Source: Candidatus Omnitrophota bacterium (GTDB lineage: Bacteria; Omnitrophota; 4484-213). From it: a DNA stretch of 12,859 bases. Below, in pieces: positions 5,673 to 12,859 of this stretch. The notes below the pieces were generated by a model. The model was given only the letters and a program-made list of their open reading frames with translations, ran no database searches and was not told where the DNA came from. Location: NCBI GenBank assembly GCA_030639955.1, contig DAOWKH010000024.1:1-12859 (forward strand), given 5' to 3'. Each line of letters begins with the position of its first letter. Position 1 is the first letter of the stretch. The position numbers and the translations under genes were made by a program.

Positions 5673-8060
5673 TCAAATAACTTCCCAGGTAATTGGATAA
5701 TCTTCATTAATATCAACTTTCGCCTCTCTGCCAATGACAATATCTATATATTTTGGGAGAAGCCCTCCTCCTGGCCCTTTTATTGCGAGCATATCTTCTG
5801 TAATCACCTGATCCTTTTTAATATTGCAGGCCGCATATAAACTCTTCCGCTGCATATTTAAGGTATCATATTCATTAGGTTGAATCCTTTTTATTCCATC
5901 TCCCAAAACCGCGGGAATCTTCTTTGATATTGCTACAAGCTCTGCCAATTCTTGGGGATCCGAAGATAAAATATGGTCTGGTCCCTCAAGCATTCTATCC
6001 AGAGTAAAATGCCGTTCTATCAAATCAGCACCTATAGCAAGAGCAGTATGCGATACAAAGAGACCAATCGTATGGTCTGATAATCCCACAGGAACATTAA
6101 AACATTCTTTTAAGGTTTTGATTATCTTTAAGTTCATTTCCTCAGGAGCAGCAGGATAAGAAGAGTTACAATGTAAAAGCATCAAGTTGGGATTCCCCTC
6201 CTGAACAATGGTATCAACCGCCTCTTCAATCTGCCCAAGCATGGACATCCCGGTAGAAAGTATTATGGGCTTACCGATTTTGGCAACATATCTGATAAGG
6301 GGAAGATTGACCAAATCCATAGAAGCAATCTTAAATACATTTACGCCGAGAGAATTCAGAAAATCAACGCTCTCAAAATCAAAAGGGGTCGAAAAAATCT
6401 CTACTCCTTTATCTTTTGCATAGGCAAAAAGTTCCTTCTGTTTTTCGAAACTCATCGCAAGTCGCTCAAATATATCAAATAATGTTTCTTCTATACCAAT
6501 AATTGTTTCTGCATACTTAACAGCTTTAATTTCCTTTGATATCCGACCAGAAGATTTAAAGGTTTGAAATTTAATCGCATCGCAACCCGTTTCCTTTGCT
6601 TGCTCCACAAGCTGCTTCGCAACAGCCAAACTCCCGTTATGATTCAATCCTGCTTCAGCAATAATATAGGCATGCGCACCGCCGCCGATTTTTCTGCCAT
6701 TGATAGATAGCGAAGAATTTAATTTGCATCTCGGAGTTTGTCTGATAACCTGCGTATAAGAAGAATCTTTACCGCAGAGAATTGTGGCTGTGTCAAAGGC
6801 CTTATGAAACAAAATCTGGCTGTCTGCATAATGAAAATCGCCGCCTGTACCAAACGAATAAAGCTGCTGGAATCTGGAAATCACAGCACGTGTCCTTGCC
6901 AATTCTTCTCTGTATCCAGTGAATTGAAGAGGGTAAACAAAATATTCACTATGCGTATCGGCATCGATTATTTCACTCTCTTTTGCCAAACCAACAATCT
7001 CTACCTGCCGAACAACCCTTTTTATAAGCTCAGCAGAATCCATCCGTTCTATTTCATCGCCTTGACTGAATGCTATCTCAGCTGAAATATATGTCTTATC
7101 CTTGGGGGCAACATAAGATGATAACTTTTTGGCTTCACTAATGCGATTAAAATAAATTTTTTCTGAATCGTAATATAGCCAGTGAATACCCTTGGGCAAT
7201 ATTGTCTTTCGCTTATAGGCAAGGTATACCGTTCTAATCCCTCTAAACTGCAGGCTACTTTCATATCCTACGAAATGTGCAAGTAAAGTGATAGGAAGTG
7301 CTGAAATAATAATATCATTTCTACCAACCGCAACGGTTTCTCTTTCATTAATACTAATACCGCTAATAGAATTACCCTGAAATAATATCCCACTTACTGT
7401 AGCATTAAAATGGATAACACCACCTAATTTCAAAATCTTTTCTTTGATGCGTTCATAGATACATCCTGTACCGAATTTTCCTACTGCATTCCATTGATTA
7501 TGATAAAAAGGGGTGACTTTTGGGCGAAATTCAATTCGTTTTGGAGCCCATTCAGGCGTCATTTCATAGGTAGATATCCCCCATATTTTCTCAGGATACT
7601 TCTCAAAAAACATCTGTTGCAGTGTAGAACCCACCTGTGCCTCCACATACTCGGCATAATTTTTCGCCTGGGCTTTTTTCTCATTGCTTAAATTCTCAAT
7701 TTCCTTGAGGATTTTTTCCTTTAATTCCCGAGGATAGCGCGAAATACTTTCCCAGGATAAAGGATAATCCCAGTACTCATCAAAATTATTCCCATTTACA
7801 TTCTTACACCAAAATTCACTTTTAATAAATAAATCACCGAACTCAGTATCCCAAAACCTAGCTAACTCTTTATCCGGCGTATGATAAATATGGGGTCCTG
7901 TATCTACTAAAAACTCACCCCACTTCCAGGTTTTACACATACCACCGACAGCAGACTCCTTTTCATAAATCTCAACTAACCAACCCTCTTCCAAAAGCTT
8001 CCATGCTGTGACGAGACCAATAGGTCCTGCCCCTAAAATAACCGCTCTTTTCTCACCCAT
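5673..8060 (-). CDS. Fusion: FAD-dependent oxidoreductase plus NeuB-family synthase
   Basis: This 795-residue protein is roughly twice the length of either family alone. Residues 1-435 are a HemY/UDP-galactopyranose-mutase-like FAD oxidoreductase: the dinucleotide motif GAGPIG at 10-15, an acidic YEK at 32-34, GGMCKTW at 39-45, and a C-terminal FAD-contact-like segment around 383-421. After a linker of about 25 residues, residues 458-795 form a canonical NeuB synthase: AEAGLNHNG (468-476), IKFQTF (496-501), FKIAS (576-580), STGMS (602-606), HCNSSYP (630-636), GLSDHT (659-664), ERHFTLDR (682-689), GPDH (693-696), then a SAF domain around 738-793. No in-frame ATG, GTG or TTG exists at the domain junction, so separate NeuB translation is unlikely. 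The start has an AAGAGGAG Shine-Dalgarno. The role is inferred: sugar-acid synthesis coupled to a redox or ring-rearranging step. Confidence 0.9.
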   Translation of the reverse strand: MGEKRAVILGAGPIGLVTAWKLLEEGWLVEIYEKESAVGGMCKTWKWGEFLVDTGPHIYHTPDKELARFWDTEFGDLFIKSEFWCKNVNGNNFDEYWDYPLSWESISRYPRELKEKILKEIENLSNEKKAQAKNYAEYVEAQVGSTLQQMFFEKYPEKIWGISTYEMTPEWAPKRIEFRPKVTPFYHNQWNAVGKFGTGCIYERIKEKILKLGGVIHFNATVSGILFQGNSISGISINERETVAVGRNDIIISALPITLLAHFVGYESSLQFRGIRTVYLAYKRKTILPKGIHWLYYDSEKIYFNRISEAKKLSSYVAPKDKTYISAEIAFSQGDEIERMDSAELIKRVVRQVEIVGLAKESEIIDADTHSEYFVYPLQFTGYREELARTRAVISRFQQLYSFGTGGDFHYADSQILFHKAFDTATILCGKDSSYTQVIRQTPRCKLNSSLSINGRKIGGGAHAYIIAEAGLNHNGSLAVAKQLVEQAKETGCDAIKFQTFKSSGRISKEIKAVKYAETIIGIEETLFDIFERLAMSFEKQKELFAYAKDKGVEIFSTPFDFESVDFLNSLGVNVFKIASMDLVNLPLIRYVAKIGKPIILSTGMSMLGQIEEAVDTIVQEGNPNLMLLHCNSSYPAAPEEMNLKIIKTLKECFNVPVGLSDHTIGLFVSHTALAIGADLIERHFTLDRMLEGPDHILSSDPQELAELVAISKKIPAVLGDGIKRIQPNEYDTLNMQRKSLYAACNIKKDQVITEDMLAIKGPGGGLLPKYIDIVIGREAKVDINEDYPITWEVI

Positions 8061-8070
8061 TATTACAAAA

Positions 8071-8078
8071 CTCCTCTT
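8071..8078 (-). promoter_or_regulatory. Shine-Dalgarno of the FAD-NeuB fusion gene
   Basis: AAGAGGAG on the minus strand, ten bases before ATG 8060, lies in the largest gap of the operon (8061-8119). I see no convincing terminator hairpin or sigma-70 promoter in that gap, though an internal promoter cannot be excluded. Confidence 0.55.
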
Positions 8079-8119
8079 TTGAACAAATTTACCGCGTTTA
8101 AAAAAGCTATCGACTTACA

Positions 8120-9946
8120 TCAAGCAGAGACACATTCTTTGTCTTCTGCCTCCATCTTCTGCATCTGAACTAATCTATTATAAAGACCTCCTTGCTGCAG
8201 AAGTTCTTTATGCGTCCCCTGTTGAATAATCTTTCCCGAAACAAGAACCAGAATTATATCCGAATCATATACAGTAGAAAGACGATGAGCAATAGTAATA
8301 ACTGTCTTCCCCCGAGCGATTTCATCCAGCGCCTCTTGAACTATCTGTTCGGATTCCGTATCCAGCGCAGAGGTGGCTTCATCAAATATCAATATCTCCG
8401 GCTCAGTTAGGATTGCACGAGCAATAGCAATGCGCTGTTTTTGCCCTCCAGATAAACGAATTCCTCTTTCACCAAGTATAGTATCATATTTTTCAGGGAG
8501 CTCTTTTATAAAATCATAAGCATGCGCACGCCGCACAGCCTTCTCAATTTCTGCCTTAGACGCTTCCGGTTTAGCAAAAGCAATATTTGCCCACACAGTA
8601 TCGTTAAATAAAAAGGTGTCTTGAGAAACAACTCCAATATAGTTGCGCCAAGAATTAATATCAAATTTCCGTAAATCAATACCATCAATGAGAATTTGAC
8701 CTTTTTGAGGGTCATAAAAGCGTAATAGGAGCTCTACGATGGTCGATTTACCTCCACCCGAAGGCCCTACAATCCCAACTTTTAACCCTTTTGGAATAAA
8801 ACAAGATATATCATCTAAGACTATCGCCTCATTGGTGTTGTAGCTAAAATTGACTCTTCGCATCTCAATACAACTTTTTAAATTGGAAAACAATCTCACG
8901 CCATTATTAATGTAAAGCTTATCCTTCTGCCGAATAAATTCATGAATGCGTGTTAAAAATGGCCACTGGCCTGCGATAGAAACTCGCATAACATTAAAGG
9001 AGATTGCCAAAGGCATAATGCGAAAGAAAATGAAAAGAAAGATCAAAAGAATCCCAAGCGATGCATTTCCATAACTCTCCAGAACAAACGACCCCACAAT
9101 CATAACCAACGCCAAACTAGCAACTCCTGTAAACTCAAAGAGGGGTTTTGCTAAATCTCTAGTTTTATACAAATTAAAAAGCGTTTCTCTATATTTTTCA
9201 GCATCGCCGTCAAATTTACTAATCATATCCTTTTCACGATTGAATAAGTGTATAATCTTCATCCCTGTAAGAACATCAAGCAAAGTGCTATTTATATTTT
9301 GAACAGCTATGTCGGAGGCTTTACCGGCAATTGTTGATCTGCGGCTGAGATACTTAAGAGCTAATGAAGATATTCCAACCAAAAGAATAGCAACAAATGT
9401 CATTTTCCAGGATAAAAGAAATAGCATAACAAGTAGAAAGATAATCGTAAATACTTTAGTAATAATGTTCGCACTACTACATATCAATGCTCCCACATAG
9501 TCGGCACTTGTTACAATTAATGACTGAATGTTTCCTAATCTCTGCGCGTTAAAATAGCCCATTTTAAGCCGAATCAGTTGTCCAAAACAGAGCATGCGAT
9601 AGTATTTAATAGAACTCTGGTGCAAACGATTGATTAAAAGATTCCCCACATAAGTTAAAAAGCTTTTAAGAGCTATAATAATAACCATCAGTATTGCAAC
9701 AACCTGAATCCTTTGTTTAAGTCCCATTTCAGAAAAATAAGGAGAAATCTGATTGAAAGGAAATGGTAATGGGATACTCCCCGCCCCTCCAACTCCCTCC
9801 AGCAGAGGAATAACTAAAGTTACTCCCACACTTTCAGTAAGGGATACAGCAATCCCAAATACTACAATCAGAATAATGACACCGCGAAAACGTCTCAAGA
9901 AACGTCCAATCTGTTTAATATTTTCTTTGGTTGATAAAGTCTGCAT
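8120..9946 (-). CDS. MsbA/PglK-type ABC exporter (fused permease and ATPase)
   Basis: This 608-residue half-transporter should dimerise in the inner membrane and flip or export a lipid or lipid-linked glycan. Hydrophobic segments lie near 24-50, 84-105, 157-178, 182-200, 275-290 and 298-315, fitting six membrane helices. The ATPase carries Walker A GPSGGGKS (394-401), Q-loop VSQDTFLF (440-447), signature LSGGQKQR (498-505), Walker B ILIFDEATSALD (518-529) and the H-loop IAHRLS (552-557). All catalytic residues look intact. A TTG at 9949 is in frame, but ATG 9946 is better spaced from the AAGGAA Shine-Dalgarno and overlaps the previous stop as TGATG. By context it resembles PglK-like flippases for undecaprenyl-linked oligosaccharides; lipid A or drug export cannot be ruled out by sequence alone. 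Confidence 0.94.
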   Translation of the reverse strand: MQTLSTKENIKQIGRFLRRFRGVIILIVVFGIAVSLTESVGVTLVIPLLEGVGGAGSIPLPFPFNQISPYFSEMGLKQRIQVVAILMVIIIALKSFLTYVGNLLINRLHQSSIKYYRMLCFGQLIRLKMGYFNAQRLGNIQSLIVTSADYVGALICSSANIITKVFTIIFLLVMLFLLSWKMTFVAILLVGISSLALKYLSRRSTIAGKASDIAVQNINSTLLDVLTGMKIIHLFNREKDMISKFDGDAEKYRETLFNLYKTRDLAKPLFEFTGVASLALVMIVGSFVLESYGNASLGILLIFLFIFFRIMPLAISFNVMRVSIAGQWPFLTRIHEFIRQKDKLYINNGVRLFSNLKSCIEMRRVNFSYNTNEAIVLDDISCFIPKGLKVGIVGPSGGGKSTIVELLLRFYDPQKGQILIDGIDLRKFDINSWRNYIGVVSQDTFLFNDTVWANIAFAKPEASKAEIEKAVRRAHAYDFIKELPEKYDTILGERGIRLSGGQKQRIAIARAILTEPEILIFDEATSALDTESEQIVQEALDEIARGKTVITIAHRLSTVYDSDIILVLVSGKIIQQGTHKELLQQGGLYNRLVQMQKMEAEDKECVSA

Positions 9947-11163
9947 CAATATTCCTTTTTCATTAAGAATTTCTCTACAGCACCTATAAAATAATCTAAA
10001 TGCTTTTTATCCAAATTCTGATGTACCCCAATGTGCAATCCATTATTTCCGATATACTCGGCAGCAGGAAATTGCCCCAACCTATAATCCAAGAACTCAA
10101 ATCCTGGACACTGAGTAGGCATAGATAAAAATAAACTTCTTGAATCTATCCCCTGCTTTTTTAGATAATCAACCAATTCATCGCGGGTAAAATCAACTTC
10201 TTCACCTACAATCACCGGAAATGCGTGTGGGCCTATATGTTCATATTCTTCTTCTTTTATTGTGCTTAAATACGGTGAAAATCTCTCAAATTGCTCCATA
10301 AGATACCCAAGATTTTCTCTCCGTTTAGCAAGAATATCGGAAAATATCTCTATATTTCCTAACCCAATAGCCGCTTCCAGCTCATTCATCTTCGAAGAAT
10401 AACCTATGCGTTCAAAGAAAAACCGCCTATCTTGTCCGTCTTTAAACCGCTTTGTGCAGTCTCCTGTTCCTGTATTCAATACACACTGCTTGCATTTACA
10501 AAATCTACCGTGAGAACGCAGTGAGCGTAAAACCTCAGCAAAATCAGAATTGTTAGTAACAACAATTCCGCCTTCAATAGTAGAAATAATATGGGCTACA
10601 TATAAACTATATGCCGCCATATCTCCTAATGTTCCAATATTCCTGCCTTTATACACGGCACCATGCGCCTCTGCCGCATCTTCAATAACGAACAGATTAT
10701 ACTTTTTTGCTATCTCATTTATCGTATCCATTTCTGCGGGTTTTCCCATTAGATGAACCGGCATTATGGCTTTTGTTTTCTTGGTTATTACCTGCTCAAT
10801 TTTAGAAACATTTATATTTAAGGTTCTTCTCTCTATATCAACAAAAACTGGCTTAAATCCTGCGTGCAAAACTGCATTGCCAGTAGCGACAAAAGATAAG
10901 GCCGGCACAATCACCTCATCCCCCCGCTGAGCACCGAAATCATAAAGCACAGATAATGCTAAAACATCTGCATCTGTCCCACTACTAACAACTACAGCTT
11001 CTTTTACGCCAATCAAATTCGCAAACCTACTCTCGAACTCCCGCGCATACTTACCTAAAGAGACTCTGCTGGATTCTAGAACTTGTTTAATCCGCTTTTT
11101 TGCACTGTCAGTAATAGACATCGTTCCAAAAGAAACTCTTAAAGTTTCTCTCTCAAGCTTCAT
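9946..11163 (-). CDS. DegT-fold PLP/PMP enzyme of RfbH/E1 (sugar 3-dehydrase) type
   Basis: This 405-residue protein has the DegT aminotransferase fold: SSGTDAD at 60-66, EDAAEAHGA at 161-169 and IEGG at 196-199. Where aminotransferases have the PLP lysine it has His191 (codon CAT at 10593-10591, in YSLYVAHIISTIEGG). Replacement by His marks the dehydrases ColD and E1/RfbH, which remove a sugar C3 hydroxyl using PLP or PMP. Cys222, Cys224, Cys227 and Cys236 form C-x-C-x2-C-x8-C followed by TKRF, much like the [2Fe-2S] ligands of E1/RfbH. I therefore call a 3-deoxygenating dehydrase needing an electron donor. No ferredoxin or E3-type reductase is in the window. Its ATG overlaps the preceding stop as ATGA, so it is coupled to the TIM-barrel gene. 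The exact sugar is unknown. Confidence 0.88.
   Translation of the reverse strand: MKLERETLRVSFGTMSITDSAKKRIKQVLESSRVSLGKYAREFESRFANLIGVKEAVVVSSGTDADVLALSVLYDFGAQRGDEVIVPALSFVATGNAVLHAGFKPVFVDIERRTLNINVSKIEQVITKKTKAIMPVHLMGKPAEMDTINEIAKKYNLFVIEDAAEAHGAVYKGRNIGTLGDMAAYSLYVAHIISTIEGGIVVTNNSDFAEVLRSLRSHGRFCKCKQCVLNTGTGDCTKRFKDGQDRRFFFERIGYSSKMNELEAAIGLGNIEIFSDILAKRRENLGYLMEQFERFSPYLSTIKEEEYEHIGPHAFPVIVGEEVDFTRDELVDYLKKQGIDSRSLFLSMPTQCPGFEFLDYRLGQFPAAEYIGNNGLHIGVHQNLDKKHLDYFIGAVEKFLMKKEY
9952..9957 (-). promoter_or_regulatory. Shine-Dalgarno that fixes the ABC exporter start at 9946
   Basis: AAGGAA on the minus strand lies five bases before ATG 9946 but only two before the in-frame TTG 9949, so the ATG is the likelier start. 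Confidence 0.5.
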
Positions 11164-12098
11164 AAAGCAAACACCTCTTTTTTTCCGCTGTTAGCAAAAA
11201 TCAAATTCTCAAATTGCTCTCTAACTATCTCTAAGCCCTTAAGGAACTCTTCTTTGCTGTTTGTGTTGCTATGCCATTCAAAAACCACAGGAATATATCT
11301 TATTATCTGAAAGTGCTCCTTAAGCACATTAAACTGCCATGAATTAGATTTATTGACTCTATGGGAATCAGCCATACCATCATTCTCAGAAAGGTGCAAC
11401 TCAAAAATCTTATCCGAATAATTAGACAGTATCTTTTGAGCAAAAGCTTCAGCATCAAAACCAAAATTATGGGCAGCGACATTTAAATGGCCTAAATCCA
11501 GAAGGAGTCCGAGATTATCATATTTTTCACTGAATTTTATGAAATTCAGAATTTCATCAGGCCTTGACATCAATGAATAATCTCTCTCTTTGCTAAATCT
11601 AAAAGGGAAAAAATTCTCAATCGCAAATTTATATCCCCTTTTTAAAAATGCAGGTAAAAAATATTCAATATTTTCGTAAAATATCTTCAGTGCGGCTGTC
11701 TTATCAAATGCTGAATTATTATCAAGCTCAAAAGCGATATTATTTGCTTTAGGTATCACATTGATATGGTGACCGCTATGAATGCTGTATAAAGGGATTG
11801 CCAAATCATCCATAAATCTAATAGCGTTAGAAATCAATTTAAAGGTTTTATTTTTAATATCAGTTCTATTTGAAGCCAGATTTAAAACAAAACTTTCGGT
11901 TAAAGGAGGGGGAAAATAATTATGTATAAGAAAATTAAGGTCATATTTATTTTTCAAAAAAGCAATATCTTCCTGCCATCCTTCATGCAAGCGCAAATTC
12001 CCGGAAAGCTCAATATTCCTGATACCAAAAGCCACAATCTCTTCTAAGGCCTCATCAACTCTGCTTTTTGCTGAACAAGAAGATGAAAGAAAAAACAT
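11160..12098 (-). CDS. Sugar phosphate isomerase/epimerase-like TIM-barrel protein
   Basis: This 312-residue protein looks like the xylose-isomerase-like / AP-endonuclease-family-2 TIM barrel. Family members isomerise or epimerise sugars at a divalent metal. Candidate metal or catalytic residues sit at strand ends: His59 (LIHN), His107 and His110 (IHSGH), Glu161 (AIENFFPF), Asp201 and His204 (LLDLGHLN), His235 (ELHLSENDG), His246 and Glu274 (VFEWH). No signal peptide is apparent; it should be cytoplasmic. It starts one base after the nucleotidyltransferase stop (TAATATG) and its own stop overlaps the next start by ATGA, so all three are coupled. Beside a sugar-nucleotide activator and a 3-dehydrase it plausibly rearranges a sugar precursor. 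A nuclease role is unlikely by context. Substrate unknown. Confidence 0.83.
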   Translation of the reverse strand: MFFLSSSCSAKSRVDEALEEIVAFGIRNIELSGNLRLHEGWQEDIAFLKNKYDLNFLIHNYFPPPLTESFVLNLASNRTDIKNKTFKLISNAIRFMDDLAIPLYSIHSGHHINVIPKANNIAFELDNNSAFDKTAALKIFYENIEYFLPAFLKRGYKFAIENFFPFRFSKERDYSLMSRPDEILNFIKFSEKYDNLGLLLDLGHLNVAAHNFGFDAEAFAQKILSNYSDKIFELHLSENDGMADSHRVNKSNSWQFNVLKEHFQIIRYIPVVFEWHSNTNSKEEFLKGLEIVREQFENLIFANSGKKEVFAL

Positions 12099-12099
12099 A

Positions 12100-12822
12100 T
12101 TAGCTGCCTATTATTCTGCTTTGTTGCGCCTGTTTGTAGCGCTCAGGAGTACCAATATCAATAAGTTCCTCATGAACAACATACCCATACATCTGTCTAT
12201 CGACCATTTTAGGGAAAAAATCGTATTCCAGAGAAAACGTCTTTCTATCAAACATATAAGGAAAAACCTTTTTATCAAAAAAATATATACCAGCGTTAAT
12301 CCACTTTATGCCGCAACTATTCTGTTTTTCGCTGAAAGCAAGAATCCTTTGACTTTCGTCTAGAGAAACGAAACCAACATCGGAGCAACTTTTTACCGAT
12401 GTTAGAGCAACGGAAATCAAAGCATTTCTTTTTTTATGAAATTTTAGAAAATCTCGCAAATCCATATCGCAAAATGAGTCGCCATTCATAACCAAAAATG
12501 TTTTACTTTTGATTAGCCGTGCTGCTCTCTTTATGGCACCCCCTGTCCCCAACTGAATTTCTTCTTTTGAAAATATCAATTTATACTTTGTCTTCTTTTC
12601 CTTATTTCTAAAATGCTCAATAATCTTATCTCTCAAATAACCCACGCTTAAGATAATCCGCTTAAAACCAAAATGTAAAAGATTGTTTATCAAAATATCC
12701 AAAAATATTTTATCGTTTATTTGAACCAACACCTTTGGTCTATCACTTATGACTGGTCTCAATCTTTTCCCCTGACCTCCACAAAGAACAACAGCATCTA
12801 TTTCTTCTAAAAGACAACACAT
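12100..12822 (-). CDS. Sugar-1-phosphate nucleotidyltransferase, HddC-like
   Basis: This 240-residue protein has the GT-A-like nucleotidyltransferase fold that joins a sugar 1-phosphate to an NTP, giving an NDP-sugar and pyrophosphate. The nucleotide-binding signature is LCGGQGKRLRP at 13-23, with Lys30 in RPKVL. LGTGGAIK (91-98), MNGDSF (112-117, metal-binding Asp), SEK (164-166), INAGIY (175-180) and IDIGTP (221-226) follow. The length and the LGTGGAIK, NGDSF, INAGIY and IDIGTP segments fit the HddC subgroup (D-glycero-D-manno-heptose 1-phosphate guanylyltransferase). Related proteins use other sugars, for example GlcN-1-P in PtmE, so I give no symbol. The ATG at 12822 is preceded by AAAGG and lies one base after a possible upstream stop. 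No heptose kinase, isomerase or phosphatase is visible, so a heptose route is unproven. Confidence 0.9.
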   Translation of the reverse strand: MCCLLEEIDAVVLCGGQGKRLRPVISDRPKVLVQINDKIFLDILINNLLHFGFKRIILSVGYLRDKIIEHFRNKEKKTKYKLIFSKEEIQLGTGGAIKRAARLIKSKTFLVMNGDSFCDMDLRDFLKFHKKRNALISVALTSVKSCSDVGFVSLDESQRILAFSEKQNSCGIKWINAGIYFFDKKVFPYMFDRKTFSLEYDFFPKMVDRQMYGYVVHEELIDIGTPERYKQAQQSRIIGS

Positions 12823-12823
12823 G

Positions 12824-12859
12824 CTATAACCTTTTTAAATTAGTAATCAGGACCATAAT
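12824..12859 (-). other. Possible 3' tail of an upstream gene
   Basis: From the right edge one frame reads 11 codons (IMVLITNLKRL) and ends in TAG at 12826-12824, one base before the nucleotidyltransferase ATG. That spacing matches other junctions in this operon. The other two frames also close within the stretch (TGA at 12849-12847, TAA at 12842-12840), so which frame carries the upstream gene cannot be decided here. Confidence 0.25.

Noticed and set aside
5672..5740. Longer starts (TTG 5740, ATG 5707) for the Rossmann dehydrogenase
   Set aside because: They overlap the end of the FAD-NeuB gene, and ATG 5707 has no Shine-Dalgarno; the ATG at 5671 follows the upstream TGA by one base and has GGGAAG in front.
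6655..6800. The FAD-NeuB fusion as a frameshift or missed-stop artefact
   Set aside because: Both domains are intact in one frame with a short linker, and no remnant stop or start is visible at the junction. Without reads this cannot be fully excluded.
6738..7085. A 115-codon open frame on the plus strand
   Set aside because: It lies wholly inside the FAD-NeuB fusion on the opposite strand, has no family resemblance and no good ribosome site; a shadow frame.
8061..8119. Possible internal promoter or terminator in the largest intergenic gap
   Set aside because: I found no hairpin with a T-run and no convincing -35/-10 pair, only a Shine-Dalgarno.
11160..12098. DNA-repair AP endonuclease (Nfo)
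   Set aside because: The TIM-barrel fold is shared, but the coupling to sugar genes and the motif spacing favour a sugar isomerase/epimerase.
12100..12822. Firm naming as hddC and a full GDP-heptose pathway
   Set aside because: The motifs fit the subgroup, but none of the heptose kinase, isomerase or phosphatase genes are present and related enzymes use other sugars.

Overview
The window is one side of a bacterial surface-carbohydrate locus. All ten genes lie on the minus strand and are packed like one long operon, so transcription runs from high to low coordinates. Gene junctions are a 4-base ATGA overlap, a 1-base TGATG overlap, 1-base gaps, or gaps of 10 to 59 bases. There is no obvious terminator or promoter between genes, and no RNA gene, mobile element, repeat array or CRISPR. 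The DNA is visibly AT-rich, and starts are mostly ATG with recognisable Shine-Dalgarno sequences. An MsbA/PglK-type ABC exporter and nonulosonic-acid enzymes suggest a bacterium with lipid-carrier-built surface glycans, perhaps from a poorly sampled lineage. I cannot name the taxon.

In transcription order, the first block (12822 to 9946) encodes three proteins. These are an HddC-like sugar-1-phosphate nucleotidyltransferase, a xylose-isomerase-like TIM-barrel isomerase/epimerase, and a DegT-fold PLP enzyme. The PLP enzyme has His where the PLP lysine should be, plus a four-Cys cluster, so it looks like an RfbH/E1-type sugar 3-dehydrase rather than an aminotransferase. An ABC exporter (9946 to 8120) follows, a plausible flippase for the finished lipid-linked glycan.

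The second block (8060 to the left edge) is the unusual part. It holds a 795-residue fusion of an FAD oxidoreductase to a sialic-acid-synthase (NeuB) domain, then a Rossmann dehydrogenase of unassigned family. Next come a second fusion (divergent NeuB plus SpsF-type cytidylyltransferase), an SDR oxidoreductase, a canonical DegT aminotransferase, and a truncated asparagine-synthetase-like amidotransferase without its glutaminase cysteine.

Together these could build, oxidise or reduce, aminate, amidate and CMP-activate an unusual 2-keto-3-deoxy (nonulosonic-type) sugar acid. That pathway is inferred from family membership and proximity. No glycosyltransferase, NeuC-type epimerase or acetyltransferase is visible, so the locus must continue outside the window.
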